A DNA stretch of 44,415 nucleotides from Chromatiales bacterium (lineage in GTDB: Bacteria; Pseudomonadota; Gammaproteobacteria; SZUA-152), in contig JALSGT010000141.1 in NCBI GenBank assembly GCA_026982555.1, positions 1 through 44,415 on the forward strand, in the 5' to 3' direction. Each line of letters opens with the position of its first letter. Positions within the stretch are counted from its first letter, which is position 1. Below, in pieces: positions 9,224-18,448 of the stretch. The position numbers and the translations under genes were made by a program. The notes beneath the pieces were generated by a model. The model saw nothing but the letters and a program-made list of their open reading frames with translations. It was not told the origin of the DNA and did not search any database.

Positions 9224-10069
9224 GTGTTATCAGCCCTTAAAAAACGTATTGCCCGCTGGACAAAATGTGAGCCTTCGCAGGTGACGCGACAGCGTCTGCG
9301 AGCCTGGTTTACTCATTTGCCCGGGCGCTGGTTGCAGGCGGAGGAGCGTGCGCAGTTGCGGACGATTTTGCCGACGCTGTTTGGTTATCACCTGTTGCAA
9401 TTGGGCGATGTGTATTCCAAAGACTGCCTGACCAGTACACGTATTCCGCATTGCATGGTGCTGGATGAGTGGTTGCAAGACACGCCGCCTGCTGGTGAGT
9501 GTGCGCGTAATGAAATTCGTGGTTCTCTGGAATGGTTACCCGTTGCCACAGACTCTCTGGATACTGTGGTTATGCCGCATACGCTGGAATTCACCAATGA
9601 TCCGCATCAGGTTTTACGTGAGGTGGATCGTGTTCTGATTCCTGAAGGTCATGTGGTGATTCTTGCGTTTAATCCCTGGAGTTTGTGGATGATTTGGCGC
9701 GTGGTTTTGTGTTGGCGTGGCAAGCCACCCTGGTGTGGTCGTTTTATCAGTCAGTCACGCTTGAAGGACTGGTTGCAATTGCTGGGCTTCGACATTGTTG
9801 ATGCGCGGCGGTATTTTTTTCGACCACCATTGAGTCACAAAGGGGTGATGCGGCGATTACGGTTTCTGGATCGTATTGGCCGACGCTGGGTACCGTTTTT
9901 TGGTGCCGGCTATGTGGTGGTGGCGCGTAAACGAGTGGCGACGCTAACCCCCATCAAACCACGCTGGCGGCCTGCGCGCCGGCACATTGCGCCGGCAGGA
10001 CTGGCGGGTAATTCACGTACACTGGGTAAACAGCCTGTTGTTGAGAGAGAAACTATCGATTATGAGTAA
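9224..10069 (+). CDS. SAM-dependent methyltransferase, YafS type
   Basis: A 281-residue class I methyltransferase-like protein. The middle shows the Methyltransf_11 pattern: [38 protein letters not shown], here quoted in part as [16 protein letters not shown]. The usual glycine-rich SAM loop is weak ([10 protein letters not shown]), as in the YafS group. The position between divergent gloB and rnhA matches yafS of E. coli and its relatives; the substrate is unknown. An in-frame TGA at 9212 leaves GTG 9224 as the first plausible start, with no clear Shine-Dalgarno. The 3' end overlaps rnhA by 8 bp, suggesting coupled translation. The C-terminal 40 residues are basic. Confidence 0.8.
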   Translation: MLSALKKRIARWTKCEPSQVTRQRLRAWFTHLPGRWLQAEERAQLRTILPTLFGYHLLQLGDVYSKDCLTSTRIPHCMVLDEWLQDTPPAGECARNEIRGSLEWLPVATDSLDTVVMPHTLEFTNDPHQVLREVDRVLIPEGHVVILAFNPWSLWMIWRVVLCWRGKPPWCGRFISQSRLKDWLQLLGFDIVDARRYFFRPPLSHKGVMRRLRFLDRIGRRWVPFFGAGYVVVARKRVATLTPIKPRWRPARRHIAPAGLAGNSRTLGKQPVVERETIDYE

Positions 10070-10499
10070 ACAAGCCGTAGAAATTTTTAGTGATGGTGCC
10101 TGTCGAGGGAACCCTGGTCCGGGTGGCTGGGGAGTGGTGCTGCGTTTTAACGGCAGTGAAAAAGAACTGTATGGTGGTGAGGCGGAAACCACTAATAATC
10201 GTATGGAGCTGATGGCGGCTATTAGTGGTTTGGAAAGTTTGAAAAAGCCCTGCAATGTGGTACTGACGACAGATTCACAATATGTAATGAAAGGTGCGAC
10301 AGAATGGATGAAGGGCTGGAAACGTAAAGGCTGGATGACGGCGGCCAAAAAGCCAGTGAAAAATGTGGATTTGTGGCAGCGTCTGGAAAGTGCGCTGCAA
10401 CCGCACGACGTAAAATGGTGCTGGGTGCGTGGTCATACCGGGCATCCGGAAAATGAACGTGCCGATGCGCTGGCGAATCGGGGTGTGGATGAGTTGTAG
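10062..10499 (+). CDS. rnhA: Ribonuclease HI
   Basis: RNase HI cuts the RNA strand of RNA-DNA hybrids, removing R-loops and primers. All four acidic catalytic residues are in place: [14 protein letters not shown] (Asp11), [10 protein letters not shown] (Glu), TTDSQYV (Asp) and NERADALA (Asp), with the basic handle [16 protein letters not shown]. The ORF track begins further upstream (9987) in the methyltransferase. The true start is ATG 10062 ([12 protein letters not shown]), giving 145 residues, the usual size. Followed by dnaQ, as in E. coli, although there the two genes diverge. Confidence 0.96.
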   Translation: MSKQAVEIFSDGACRGNPGPGGWGVVLRFNGSEKELYGGEAETTNNRMELMAAISGLESLKKPCNVVLTTDSQYVMKGATEWMKGWKRKGWMTAAKKPVKNVDLWQRLESALQPHDVKWCWVRGHTGHPENERADALANRGVDEL

Positions 10500-10565
10500 T
10501 ATCACTGTTCAGTTTGTTAGCGTTTAATTCACATTTTAGCCAAAAATAGAGAGCCATAAAAAACC

Positions 10566-11279
10566 ATGCGTCAAATTGTTCTGGATACAGAAACCACTGG
10601 CCTGGAGCCTGCACAAGGCCACCGCATTATTGAAATCGGTTGTGTGGAAATTATTGATCGTCGCCTGACCGGCAATCACTATCACCAGTATTTGCAGCCG
10701 GATCGTGAAATCGATGAGGGTGCCATCGAGGTGCATGGCATCAGTAATGAATTTTTGCAGGACAAACCCCGTTTTGCTGATGTGGTGAGCGATTTTATGG
10801 ATTTTGTGCGCGGGGCAGAACTGGTGATCCATAACGCGCCTTTCGATGTCGGTTTTTTAAATAATGAATTGAAACTGCTGGATTGGTCCGATGGAAACAT
10901 AGAAACAAATTGTACCGTGCTGGACACGCTGGCCCTGGCGCGCAAGATGCACCCAGGACAAAAAAACAATCTGGATGCTTTATGTAAGCGCTACGAAGTG
11001 AAGAATGCGCACCGCGAGTTACACGGTGCATTGTTGGATGCAGAAATTCTTGCCGACGTTTATTTGCTAATGACGGGCGGGCAGACTGATTTGTTGCTGG
11101 CCGGGCAGAACAATGAGTCGCAATCCAACGCAGGTGAAATACGTCGGTTATCAGGTGAGCGACCACGTTTGCGCGTAATACAGGCTAGCAAGGTGGAAAC
11201 GGCGGCACATGAGGCGCGGTTACAAGGCATCAGTCAATCCAGCGGTGGTGCGTGTTTGTGGCAACAGGAAAAAAATTAA
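10566..11279 (+). CDS. dnaQ: DNA polymerase III epsilon subunit (3'-5' proofreading exonuclease)
   Basis: DnaQ is the proofreading subunit of the replicative polymerase core. The DEDDh exonuclease motifs are intact: ExoI LDTETTG (Asp7/Glu9), ExoII HNAPFDVGFLNNEL, and ExoIII HRELHGALLDAEILADVY with its His and Asp. Just after the exonuclease domain, QTDLLLAGQ resembles the beta-clamp-binding motif found there in epsilon. The C-terminal tail, which in E. coli binds the alpha subunit, follows. 237 residues (E. coli 243). Same strand as rnhA with a 66-bp gap. Confidence 0.95.
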   Translation: MRQIVLDTETTGLEPAQGHRIIEIGCVEIIDRRLTGNHYHQYLQPDREIDEGAIEVHGISNEFLQDKPRFADVVSDFMDFVRGAELVIHNAPFDVGFLNNELKLLDWSDGNIETNCTVLDTLALARKMHPGQKNNLDALCKRYEVKNAHRELHGALLDAEILADVYLLMTGGQTDLLLAGQNNESQSNAGEIRRLSGERPRLRVIQASKVETAAHEARLQGISQSSGGACLWQQEKN

Positions 11280-11289
11280 ACAAAGTTTT

Positions 11290-13644
11290 TCAGCTTACGG
11301 CTTTAATGTGGTTCAGACCCCAGTCGGACTCATATATCCATGTTTTGAAACTGACTGCCGGGCACGGGCGGCACATGTGATACCCCTGTCCCAGGTTGCA
11401 GCCCAGTTCGGCCAGTTTGTCCCAGGCATCCTGGCTTTCAATACCTTCGGCGACAACTTTCATACCCATGTTATGAGCAAGGTCGATGGTGGAGCGAACA
11501 ATCACGGCATCGGATGCATCCGTCAGCATATCGATCACAAAAGATTTGTCGATTTTAATTTCATCGACGGGAAAACGCTTCAAATAGGCTAACGAGGAAT
11601 AGCCGGTGCCAAAATCATCAACAGATAAGCGTACCCCCATGGTATTAAGCTGGGAAAGTGTGTTCAATGCGCGATTGGCATCAGACATGATGGCGGTTTC
11701 GGTCAGTTCCAGGGTTAACCACTGCGGCTCTATTTTTGCGTCAGCAAGGGCATGATGCACCGTATCGATCAAATCGATATCGTTCAGACTGTATGCAGAG
11801 AGATTGACTGAAACACCAATATTGATGTTGTCTGCATGCCATGCGGCGCATTGTGTCAGAGCCTGTTCAAGTACCCATTCGGTCAAAATTTGTATTAAGC
11901 CGGTTTGTTCGGCGAGGGGGATGAATTTTTCGGGAGAGATAAAACCGTACTTGTTATGTGCCCAGCGGATCAATGCTTCAGCACCCGTAATATGGCCATG
12001 CTGGAGATCGATTTTAGGCTGGTAATACAATTCAAAATTTCTATTTTCAACGGCTTGCCGTAATTCGGATTCCATAGTGAGTTCAAACAGATTCTCACTG
12101 CTCATGCTTTTGTCGTAAAACGCATAACCCAGGCCTTTACGTTTGGCGTGGTACATTGCCACATCGGCATGCTGCATGAGCAGTGTGGTTTTATCACCGT
12201 CACGCGGGCAGCGCACCAGGCCGATACTGATACCAATGGACAGGTTGTGTCCCTCTACGGCAATGGGTTTGTTGAGTGCGTTGACAATTTTTTCTGCCAC
12301 TATAGTGACGCTTTCATCATGATCAATAGCGGGAAGCAATGCTGCAAATTCATCACCACCCAGGCGGGCAACGGTGTCTGATTCACGGAGTATCGTTTGC
12401 AGACGTTCGCCCACGGTTTTTAACAAGCGGTCTCCGATGTGATGGCCCAAGGTGTCATTGATGTTTTTGAAACGATTGAGATCCATCATCATCAGGGCGA
12501 ACTGTGTTTTGTAGCGCGATGTGGTCATTGTGATTTGTTCAAGCCGGTCATAAAACAGGACACGGTTTGGCATGCCGGTCAGCGCATCAGTAAAGGCCAT
12601 ATTTTCCAGAGTACGATACAGGGTGCTGAGTTCACTGCTCATATTGTTAAAATCAGTGGCCAGCTCGACAATTTCAGTATTGCCACTGATGACCACTTTT
12701 GTACCTAATTGGGACTTGTCTTTCTGTACTCGTCGCAGATGATTGGTCAGAGTACGGAGAGGGCTCAATGCTGTGTGCTGTAACATGAGCAGGGCGATCA
12801 AGGTTGTGCCCAGCATGATGATGGCGGCAATGGAAAAAATGAAATTACGGGTTGTGGAAAGTTGCTTCCTTAGTTCGGCAATATTGGATGCGAAGGTCAA
12901 ATCAAAAAGCTGCTGGTTTTGAGGGGTGAGCAGACTGTATTCTGCCAGCAGGATATTTTTGCTGAGTTTCTTTGGCCAATTTGCAGATTGATAATGTATG
13001 GTTTTATCCGGCCCGGTCAGCTTTAACGGTGTACCCAGGCCACTATCTGCTTTTGCAAAGTTCGGAGTTGGGTCAATGATCAATTGTAAATAACCTTTTA
13101 TTTGCAAACCGCCAACCGGAACGATAGTGGCAAGCACAGGACGCATACCGATACGACAGAGCTCTGAGTCCGGTTTTAAGCGCGCTGTTTTGCTGCGGCT
13201 GGCAATTGTACTTAAGAGTCCAGTGCAAACAGGCTTGTTGTCCGATAGTGCCGGGTCTCCCTTTTTTGAGGCGGAGATCAGCCTGAACTCTTTATCATAG
13301 GTGTACATTTTAATAAGTTTGACGCGACCAAGGGTGACGAAGGCACGATGAAAGTGTTCATCCAGTTGCAGGCTGAGGCGTGTAGAGTCTTTGTTGATAA
13401 CAGTTTGATGAAAGCCAGGGGTTGCTTGTGCGTTGAGACCTAATTCCACACTGTCTTGTGCCAGGTTTTCAGTGATTTCCTGGATTTTAAGTTTTGCCAG
13501 AGAAACGAAAGATTCACGCTGATTATCCAGTGCCAGTCGCTGATAGGCTTCGCCCGTAGCCGCCGCTAACATCATACCCAGCAAGCCCATGATCAGAACA
13601 GTGAGTCCCAGACTGGCACGCATGGATGATTGTAGTTTGGGCAT
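11290..13644 (-). CDS. Membrane-bound GGDEF/EAL cyclic-di-GMP enzyme with HAMP
   Basis: A 784-residue inner-membrane protein for c-di-GMP turnover. It begins with a membrane helix (LGLTVLIMGLLGMMLAAATG), a periplasmic sensor region of about 230 residues, a second helix near 270-290 (FIFSIAAIIMLGTTLIALLML), and a HAMP linker. A diguanylate cyclase domain follows with RLGGDEFAALL (near residue 425), then a phosphodiesterase domain with GAEALIRW (near 557), DDFGTGYSSLAYL and EGIESQ. Both signature motifs are intact, so either activity is possible; the net direction cannot be read from sequence. It is the second gene after the rhodanese (33-bp gap), so the two are probably co-transcribed. It converges with dnaQ with only 10 bp between stops. 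Confidence 0.93.
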   Translation of the reverse strand: MPKLQSSMRASLGLTVLIMGLLGMMLAAATGEAYQRLALDNQRESFVSLAKLKIQEITENLAQDSVELGLNAQATPGFHQTVINKDSTRLSLQLDEHFHRAFVTLGRVKLIKMYTYDKEFRLISASKKGDPALSDNKPVCTGLLSTIASRSKTARLKPDSELCRIGMRPVLATIVPVGGLQIKGYLQLIIDPTPNFAKADSGLGTPLKLTGPDKTIHYQSANWPKKLSKNILLAEYSLLTPQNQQLFDLTFASNIAELRKQLSTTRNFIFSIAAIIMLGTTLIALLMLQHTALSPLRTLTNHLRRVQKDKSQLGTKVVISGNTEIVELATDFNNMSSELSTLYRTLENMAFTDALTGMPNRVLFYDRLEQITMTTSRYKTQFALMMMDLNRFKNINDTLGHHIGDRLLKTVGERLQTILRESDTVARLGGDEFAALLPAIDHDESVTIVAEKIVNALNKPIAVEGHNLSIGISIGLVRCPRDGDKTTLLMQHADVAMYHAKRKGLGYAFYDKSMSSENLFELTMESELRQAVENRNFELYYQPKIDLQHGHITGAEALIRWAHNKYGFISPEKFIPLAEQTGLIQILTEWVLEQALTQCAAWHADNINIGVSVNLSAYSLNDIDLIDTVHHALADAKIEPQWLTLELTETAIMSDANRALNTLSQLNTMGVRLSVDDFGTGYSSLAYLKRFPVDEIKIDKSFVIDMLTDASDAVIVRSTIDLAHNMGMKVVAEGIESQDAWDKLAELGCNLGQGYHMCRPCPAVSFKTWIYESDWGLNHIKAVS

Positions 13645-13677
13645 AATTGATTGGGGTTCTTCGGGTGATTCGGGATT

Positions 13678-14118
13678 TTATTCCTGCAAATAGGGGTAGC
13701 CTTTTTCCAGCCACTCCCCAAAACCGCCACGAAACCAATAGATATTTGAGTAACCACAGTTGAGCGCAATTTTAATGGCTTTGCTGCTGCGGGCGCATTT
13801 AACACCATTGCAATAAAACAGACTGGCAGTCTCTTTTTTATGGATAATTTTGGACAGGGAGTCGCAGGAGGTGTCGGTATCCGGCAAGCTGAGTGAACCT
13901 TCAATAAAACCTTGTATGCGATCCCCCCGGATGCGGGAATCGATAATGACAAGTCCGGGGTTATTTTCCACCAGCTCGATAAATTCTTCGGCGTTTACAT
14001 TAGTGGTGGCATCAATGGATTCTGGTGCGGCAGTTGCCCCAACTTCGCTGAAAAGCATGTTGCCTGTCAGAAACACACACAGTGAAATAACTGTTTTTGG
14101 CGGGATGACGCATGACAT
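13678..14118 (-). CDS. Periplasmic rhodanese-domain protein
   Basis: A 146-residue protein with an N-terminal signal-like segment (VISLCVFLTGNMLFSEVGATAA) and a single rhodanese domain: VIDSRIRGDRIQGFIEGSLSLP and the active loop FYCNGVKCARSSKA. The Cys after FY is the sulfur-accepting residue position. The CNGxxCxRS loop is like the rhodanese domains of periplasmic quinoprotein-linked proteins. Likely role: sulfur transfer or redox sensing in the periplasm; the substrate is unknown. It is the promoter-proximal gene of a probable two-gene unit with the GGDEF/EAL protein. Confidence 0.8.
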   Translation of the reverse strand: MSCVIPPKTVISLCVFLTGNMLFSEVGATAAPESIDATTNVNAEEFIELVENNPGLVIIDSRIRGDRIQGFIEGSLSLPDTDTSCDSLSKIIHKKETASLFYCNGVKCARSSKAIKIALNCGYSNIYWFRGGFGEWLEKGYPYLQE

Positions 14119-14287
14119 ATACTGGCCTCAGCTTCCTGTGATGCCCGGTGGAAATAACAAAGCAAGGCACTTGGTCGTGCAATGTGACAGGGCACTACAG
14201 GAAGTAGCGTCAAACAGGGGGAAAACTTTAGAGAATCAGGGAGATGGGGGAAATGAGAACGACGGTGGCCATCAGCCCTGGATGACA

Positions 14288-14309
14288 GGCCCGGTTGAAT
14301 TGCCGGGCC
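14288..14309 (-). terminator. GC-rich hairpin after the nucleotide-sugar operon
   Basis: GGCCCGG (14288-14294) and CCGGGCC (14303-14309) are perfect 7-bp arms around an 8-base loop. The hairpin lies about 20 bp beyond the stop of the epimerase gene on the minus strand. No T-run follows on that strand, so it may pause transcription or protect the 3' end rather than terminate alone. The rest of the 210-bp gap up to the rhodanese gene shows nothing else I can assign. Confidence 0.45.
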
Positions 14310-14330
14310 ATTTAACGGTGGATTTTAGGC

Positions 14331-15341
14331 TCAAGCCTGCGAATAGTAGGATTTATACCAGTTAACAAAACTGGCTATGCCATCTTCCACAGTGGTATCG
14401 GGTTTGTAATCGACGTCGGTCACCAAGTCTTCCACGTTGGCGTAAGTGTCAGGCACATCACCGGGTTGTAGCGGAAGCATGTTCATTTCCGCCTTTTTGC
14501 CGAGACAGTCCTCCAGCACTTTAATGTAATGCATCAGCTCGACGGGCGAGTTGTTGCCAATGTTGTAAAGGCGATATGGTCCTCCGGCTGTACCGGGATC
14601 AGGTTTGTCACCAGACCAGTCCGCATTGGGCTGGGCAGTATGGTCGAGGGTGCGGATCACACCTTCGACGATATCATCGACATAGGTGAAATCACGGCGG
14701 TGTTTACCGTAATTAAAGACATCAATGGGCTCGCCTGCGAGGATTTTTCTGGTAAACAGAAAGAGTGCCATGTCCGGGCGTCCCCAGGGGCCATAAACGG
14801 TGAAGAAACGCAGACCGGTGGTAGGTAGATCGTAGAGGTGGCTGTAGGTATGTGCCATCAGTTCGTTGGCTTTTTTGGTGGCGGCGTACATGCTCAGTGG
14901 GTGGTCCACATTGTTGTGGATGGAAAAGGGCATGTTGGTGTTGGCACCGTAAACCGAGCTGCTGGAGGCGTACACCAGGTGTTCAACACCATTGTAGCGA
15001 CAGCCTTCGAGGATATTCATGAAACCCACGATGTTGCTTTCCACATAGGAATGCGGGTTTTCCAACGAATAACGGACGCCCGCCTGGGCTGCCAGATTAA
15101 CCACTTTGTCAGGCTTGTGTTTGGTGAACAGAGCCTCCATGGCAGGACGGTCTTCGATATTGATGCGTGCTTCGGTGAAACCAGGGTGATTCTTGATTTT
15201 GGCCAGACGAGCTTCTTTCAGCGTGACATCGTAATAGTCATTGAGATTATCGACACCAATGATTTCTTCGCCGCGTTCCAGCAGGCGTTCCGCCAGACGG
15301 TTACCAATAAAACCGGCAGTACCGGTGATGAGAACTTTCAT
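14331..15341 (-). CDS. NAD-dependent epimerase, UDP-glucuronate 4-epimerase-like
   Basis: Extended short-chain dehydrogenase of 336 residues. The Rossmann motif [19 protein letters not shown] is at the N-terminus, followed by [17 protein letters not shown], which is typical of UDP-glucuronate 4-epimerases (CapI/LspL type). The catalytic Tyr-X3-Lys is YAATKKANE, and [16 protein letters not shown] is the family's substrate-side motif. The expected reaction interconverts UDP-GlcA and UDP-GalA. It is the last gene of a minus-strand run after ugd and the tviB-like gene, which would supply UDP-GlcA. Distinguishing it from UDP-GlcNAc(A) 4-epimerases would need alignment. Confidence 0.88.
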   Translation of the reverse strand: MKVLITGTAGFIGNRLAERLLERGEEIIGVDNLNDYYDVTLKEARLAKIKNHPGFTEARINIEDRPAMEALFTKHKPDKVVNLAAQAGVRYSLENPHSYVESNIVGFMNILEGCRYNGVEHLVYASSSSVYGANTNMPFSIHNNVDHPLSMYAATKKANELMAHTYSHLYDLPTTGLRFFTVYGPWGRPDMALFLFTRKILAGEPIDVFNYGKHRRDFTYVDDIVEGVIRTLDHTAQPNADWSGDKPDPGTAGGPYRLYNIGNNSPVELMHYIKVLEDCLGKKAEMNMLPLQPGDVPDTYANVEDLVTDVDYKPDTTVEDGIASFVNWYKSYYSQA

Positions 15342-15392
15342 GTTTGGACCTTGTTATTACGCATTATTTTTTATGCTCGCTTGTGGTGGGGC

Positions 15393-16670
15393 TTACAGCC
15401 GGTCATCCACTTTATCGACGGGCAGAATATGTTTGACATCGAACAGTACACAGTCATTTTTGCCCAGGGCACGAATTTCATCGGCAGACATGGCTTTAAA
15501 TTGATCATGTGCCACAGCCAGAATGATGGCATCATATTTTCCCTTCGACAGTGACGAAACAGGCCGGATGCCATATTCGTGTTCCAGGCCATCAGGGTCC
15601 ACCCAGGGATCGTAAACGTCCACGTTGGCGTGGTAGGTCTGTAATTCCTCGATGATATCAATGACGCGAGTGTTGCGTAGATCCGGGCAGTTTTCCTTAA
15701 AGGTAAACCCCATTATCAGGATGTTGGCATCCACCACATGGATACGGTTGCGGGTCATACGTTTTACTACGCGCTCGACGACATGGCTGCCCATGCCGTC
15801 GTTGATGCGGCGACCTGCGAGGATCATTTCTGGCTGGTAGCCAATTTCCTGCGCTTTGTGGGTGAGATAATAAGGATCGACACCGATACAGTGTCCGCCC
15901 ACCAGCCCAGGGCGGAAGGGTAAAAAGTTCCATTTGGTGCCCGCAGCCTCCAGCACTTCAATGGTGTCGATATCCAGTTTGTGGAAGATCAGCGCAAGCT
16001 CGTTGATCAGGGCGATATTGACATCCCGTTGCGTGTTTTCAATGACCTTGGCAGCTTCTGCTACTTTGATGGAGCTGGCCTTGTGGGTACCGGCGGTGAT
16101 AATGCTGGCATATAAGGCATCCACAAAATCAGCCGATTCAGGCGTTGATCCGGAAGTCACTTTAAGTATGGTCGTGACCCGGTGTTCTTTGTCTCCGGGA
16201 TTAATGCGTTCAGGTGAGTAACCTGCAAAAAAGTCCTGGTTGAATGTCAGGCCGGACTCAGCTTCCAGTATGGGTACACAGACCTCTTCGGTGGCACCGG
16301 GGTAAACTGTGGATTCATAGATGACCACGTCGCCCTTGTTAAGCAGCTTGCCGATGGCATGGCTGGCACCGACCAGTGGTGATAAATCCGGGCGTTTGGC
16401 CGAGTCGATAGGCGTGGGAACGGTAACGATGTAGACGTTGCAGTCTGTCAAATCATCCGGGTTGCTCGTGTAGGTGAGTTGGGTGGCGAGTGTGAGTTCA
16501 TCGGCATCCACTTCCAGGGTGCTGTCCTTACCTGCCTGTAATTCGGCCACACGCGGCGCATTGATATCCAGGCCTTTGGTGGGATAGTGCTTACCAAGTT
16601 CAACGGCCAGTGGTAAACCCACGTAGCCCAAACCGATGATACCAATGCGAGTGTCCTTCAAGTCAAACAT
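15393..16670 (-). CDS. UDP-N-acetylhexosamine 6-dehydrogenase (TviB/WbpA family)
   Basis: A nucleotide-sugar dehydrogenase that oxidises the C6 hydroxyl of a UDP-HexNAc to an aminouronic acid in two NAD-dependent steps. Visible features: [20 protein letters not shown] for [20 protein letters not shown], and the catalytic Cys in [13 protein letters not shown]. The C-terminal domain has [15 protein letters not shown]. The pattern is that of Vi-antigen TviB and Pseudomonas WbpA rather than UDP-glucose dehydrogenase. I place the start at ATG 16670 ([10 protein letters not shown]), which has AAGGATGAG upstream; the track's ATG 16691 has no ribosome site. About 425 residues. Possible substrates are UDP-GlcNAc, UDP-GalNAc or UDP-ManNAc. 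Confidence 0.88.
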   Translation of the reverse strand: MFDLKDTRIGIIGLGYVGLPLAVELGKHYPTKGLDINAPRVAELQAGKDSTLEVDADELTLATQLTYTSNPDDLTDCNVYIVTVPTPIDSAKRPDLSPLVGASHAIGKLLNKGDVVIYESTVYPGATEEVCVPILEAESGLTFNQDFFAGYSPERINPGDKEHRVTTILKVTSGSTPESADFVDALYASIITAGTHKASSIKVAEAAKVIENTQRDVNIALINELALIFHKLDIDTIEVLEAAGTKWNFLPFRPGLVGGHCIGVDPYYLTHKAQEIGYQPEMILAGRRINDGMGSHVVERVVKRMTRNRIHVVDANILIMGFTFKENCPDLRNTRVIDIIEELQTYHANVDVYDPWVDPDGLEHEYGIRPVSSLSKGKYDAIILAVAHDQFKAMSADEIRALGKNDCVLFDVKHILPVDKVDDRL

Positions 16671-16709
16671 CTGCTCATCCTTATCTTTCATATGTAAAGT
16701 TATTGGCGT

Positions 16710-18050
16710 TTATTGTTGTGTCGTGTTGCATGGTCGGCCAATGCAGTAATAGGTAAAGCCATCGGCACGTAGACGTGCGGGATCGTACAAATTTCGACCA
16801 TCAAAAATAGTGGGTTGGCTAAGCCGGGTTTTGAGTTGTTCAAAATCCGGGCTGCGAAAGGCGCTCCATTCGGTGACCACGGCCAGAGCATCGGCACCGA
16901 CCAGCGCTGCTTCCGGGGAGTCAACCAGTGTCAGATCCGCTCGCGTACCATAGATACGTTTTGCCTCATCCATGGCCTCGGGGTCATAGGCTTGCACTTT
17001 GGCACCGGTTTCCCACAGCGCTTCCATCAGTGTCCGCGAAGGTGCGGCACGCATGTCGTCCGTGTTGGGCTTGAAAGCCAATCCCCAGAGTGCGATGGTT
17101 TTGCCTGACAAATCATTTTTAAAATGTTGGCGGATTTTATTAAACATCACCTGTTTCTGACGGAGATTCACGGCTTCCACTGCGCTCAGTAATTCAGCGT
17201 TGTAGCCGATTTCGTTGGCGGTGCGCTCCAGTGCCTGCACATCTTTTGGAAAACAGGAGCCACCATAGCCACAACCCGGGTAAATAAAGTGGTAGCCGAT
17301 GCGGGGATCAGAGCCAATGCCCAGGCGTACATTTTCGATATCGGCACCCAACAGGTCGGCGAGATTGGACAGCTCGTTCATAAAGGTGATTTTAGTGGCC
17401 AGCATGGCATTGGCTGCATACTTGGTCAGCTCAGCGGAGCGAATGTCCATGCTGACTAAACGATCATGATTGCGATTGAAGGGCGCATAAAGTTCACGTA
17501 ACAGCTCGGTGGTGCGCGGATTATCGGTGCCGATAACGATGCGATCCGGTTTCATGAAGTCGTCCAGTGCTGCTCCTTCCTTGAGAAACTCAGGATTGGA
17601 AACCACATCGAACTCCACATCGACACCGCGTTTGCTTAATGCCGCGTTTACCGTTTCACGGACCTTGTCGGCAGTACCCACAGGCACCGTGGATTTGTCC
17701 ACAATCACCCGGTACTCCGACATATGCTCGCCAATGCTGTTGGCGACGGCCAGTACATATTGCAGATCCGCAGAGCCATCTTCGTCGGGCGGTGTGCCCA
17801 CCGCAATGAACTGAAACAGGCCATGGGCCACGCCCTCGGCGGCATCCGTGGTGAAGCGCAAACGGCCGGATGCGATATTTTTGGCCACCATAGCATCGAG
17901 GCCGGGTTCATAAATGGGGATTTCGCCGCGCAGCAGCATGTCAATTTTAGCGCGGTCGATATCGACACAGAGTACATCGTTGCCGACTTCTGCCAAACAG
18001 GTGCCGGTAACCAGGCCAACATAGCCTGAACCGTAGATGGTGACTTTCAT
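16710..18050 (-). CDS. ugd: UDP-glucose 6-dehydrogenase
   Basis: Oxidises UDP-glucose to UDP-glucuronate with two NAD+. The N-terminus is the family start [20 protein letters not shown] at ATG 18050; the track start at 18209 has no family similarity. Other landmarks: [35 protein letters not shown], the catalytic Cys in [16 protein letters not shown], and [16 protein letters not shown]. 446 residues, normal length. A GAGGAG Shine-Dalgarno lies a little far (about 13 bp) from the start. It is first in the minus-strand nucleotide-sugar run and diverges from the EPS locus. A TACAAT sequence (18084-18089, minus strand) is a possible -10. Confidence 0.95.
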   Translation of the reverse strand: MKVTIYGSGYVGLVTGTCLAEVGNDVLCVDIDRAKIDMLLRGEIPIYEPGLDAMVAKNIASGRLRFTTDAAEGVAHGLFQFIAVGTPPDEDGSADLQYVLAVANSIGEHMSEYRVIVDKSTVPVGTADKVRETVNAALSKRGVDVEFDVVSNPEFLKEGAALDDFMKPDRIVIGTDNPRTTELLRELYAPFNRNHDRLVSMDIRSAELTKYAANAMLATKITFMNELSNLADLLGADIENVRLGIGSDPRIGYHFIYPGCGYGGSCFPKDVQALERTANEIGYNAELLSAVEAVNLRQKQVMFNKIRQHFKNDLSGKTIALWGLAFKPNTDDMRAAPSRTLMEALWETGAKVQAYDPEAMDEAKRIYGTRADLTLVDSPEAALVGADALAVVTEWSAFRSPDFEQLKTRLSQPTIFDGRNLYDPARLRADGFTYYCIGRPCNTTQQ

Positions 18051-18274
18051 GGACTGACAGGTCTCCTCGGATTGAATTGTTTTATTGTACCGGCTTGTGT
18101 AAGCACGTCTGAGTCTGCAACAGGTAATATTGCCCAATATCAGCAAATTTTCCCGGGTTGTCAGTGATTTGGTTATTTTTGCCGCGAATTTTATACGGGG
18201 CTGGCGCATTATACGGTTGTAAATGTTTGAAAAACAGTATTTCCGGAATCATGTTGTCAATCCAATATTACTGA

Positions 18275-18313
18275 TAGTGACTTTCCGCTGGTTAGCATTG
18301 CGGAAAGTCACTA
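18275..18313. promoter_or_regulatory. Perfect 14-bp inverted repeat in the ugd/epsB divergent region
   Basis: TAGTGACTTTCCGC (18275-18288) is repeated exactly in inverted form (GCGGAAAGTCACTA, 18300-18313) around an 11-base spacer. It lies in the 398-bp gap between ugd (minus) and the EPS sugar transferase (plus), about 136 bp before the latter. No T-run follows on either strand, so an operator or activator site fits better than a terminator. PrsR, the sigma-54 activator encoded downstream, is a natural candidate to bind it (inference). The remainder of the gap contains no gene I believe; the ORF at 18223 runs through this repeat and is judged spurious. Confidence 0.55.
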
Positions 18314-18448
18314 GAATGGCTGCCTCGCGGCGCAACTCGATCCAAATATATCGAAATGCTTATAAATGGATGATTTTTGGCGACAGTTTTTGTTATGTGG
18401 CACATTGCTCATCATTACCTGATACTCAAAGAAGGACGTTACCCGTAA

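Noticed and set aside
14838-15554. 238-residue plus-strand ORF over the epimerase and tviB genes
   Set aside because: Antisense shadow of two recognisable nucleotide-sugar genes; no ribosome site or motif.
18394-18412. TGGCACATTGCT as a sigma-54 promoter before epsB
   Set aside because: Both boxes look perfect, but they are four bases too close; sigma-54 promoters need strict GG-N10-GC spacing.
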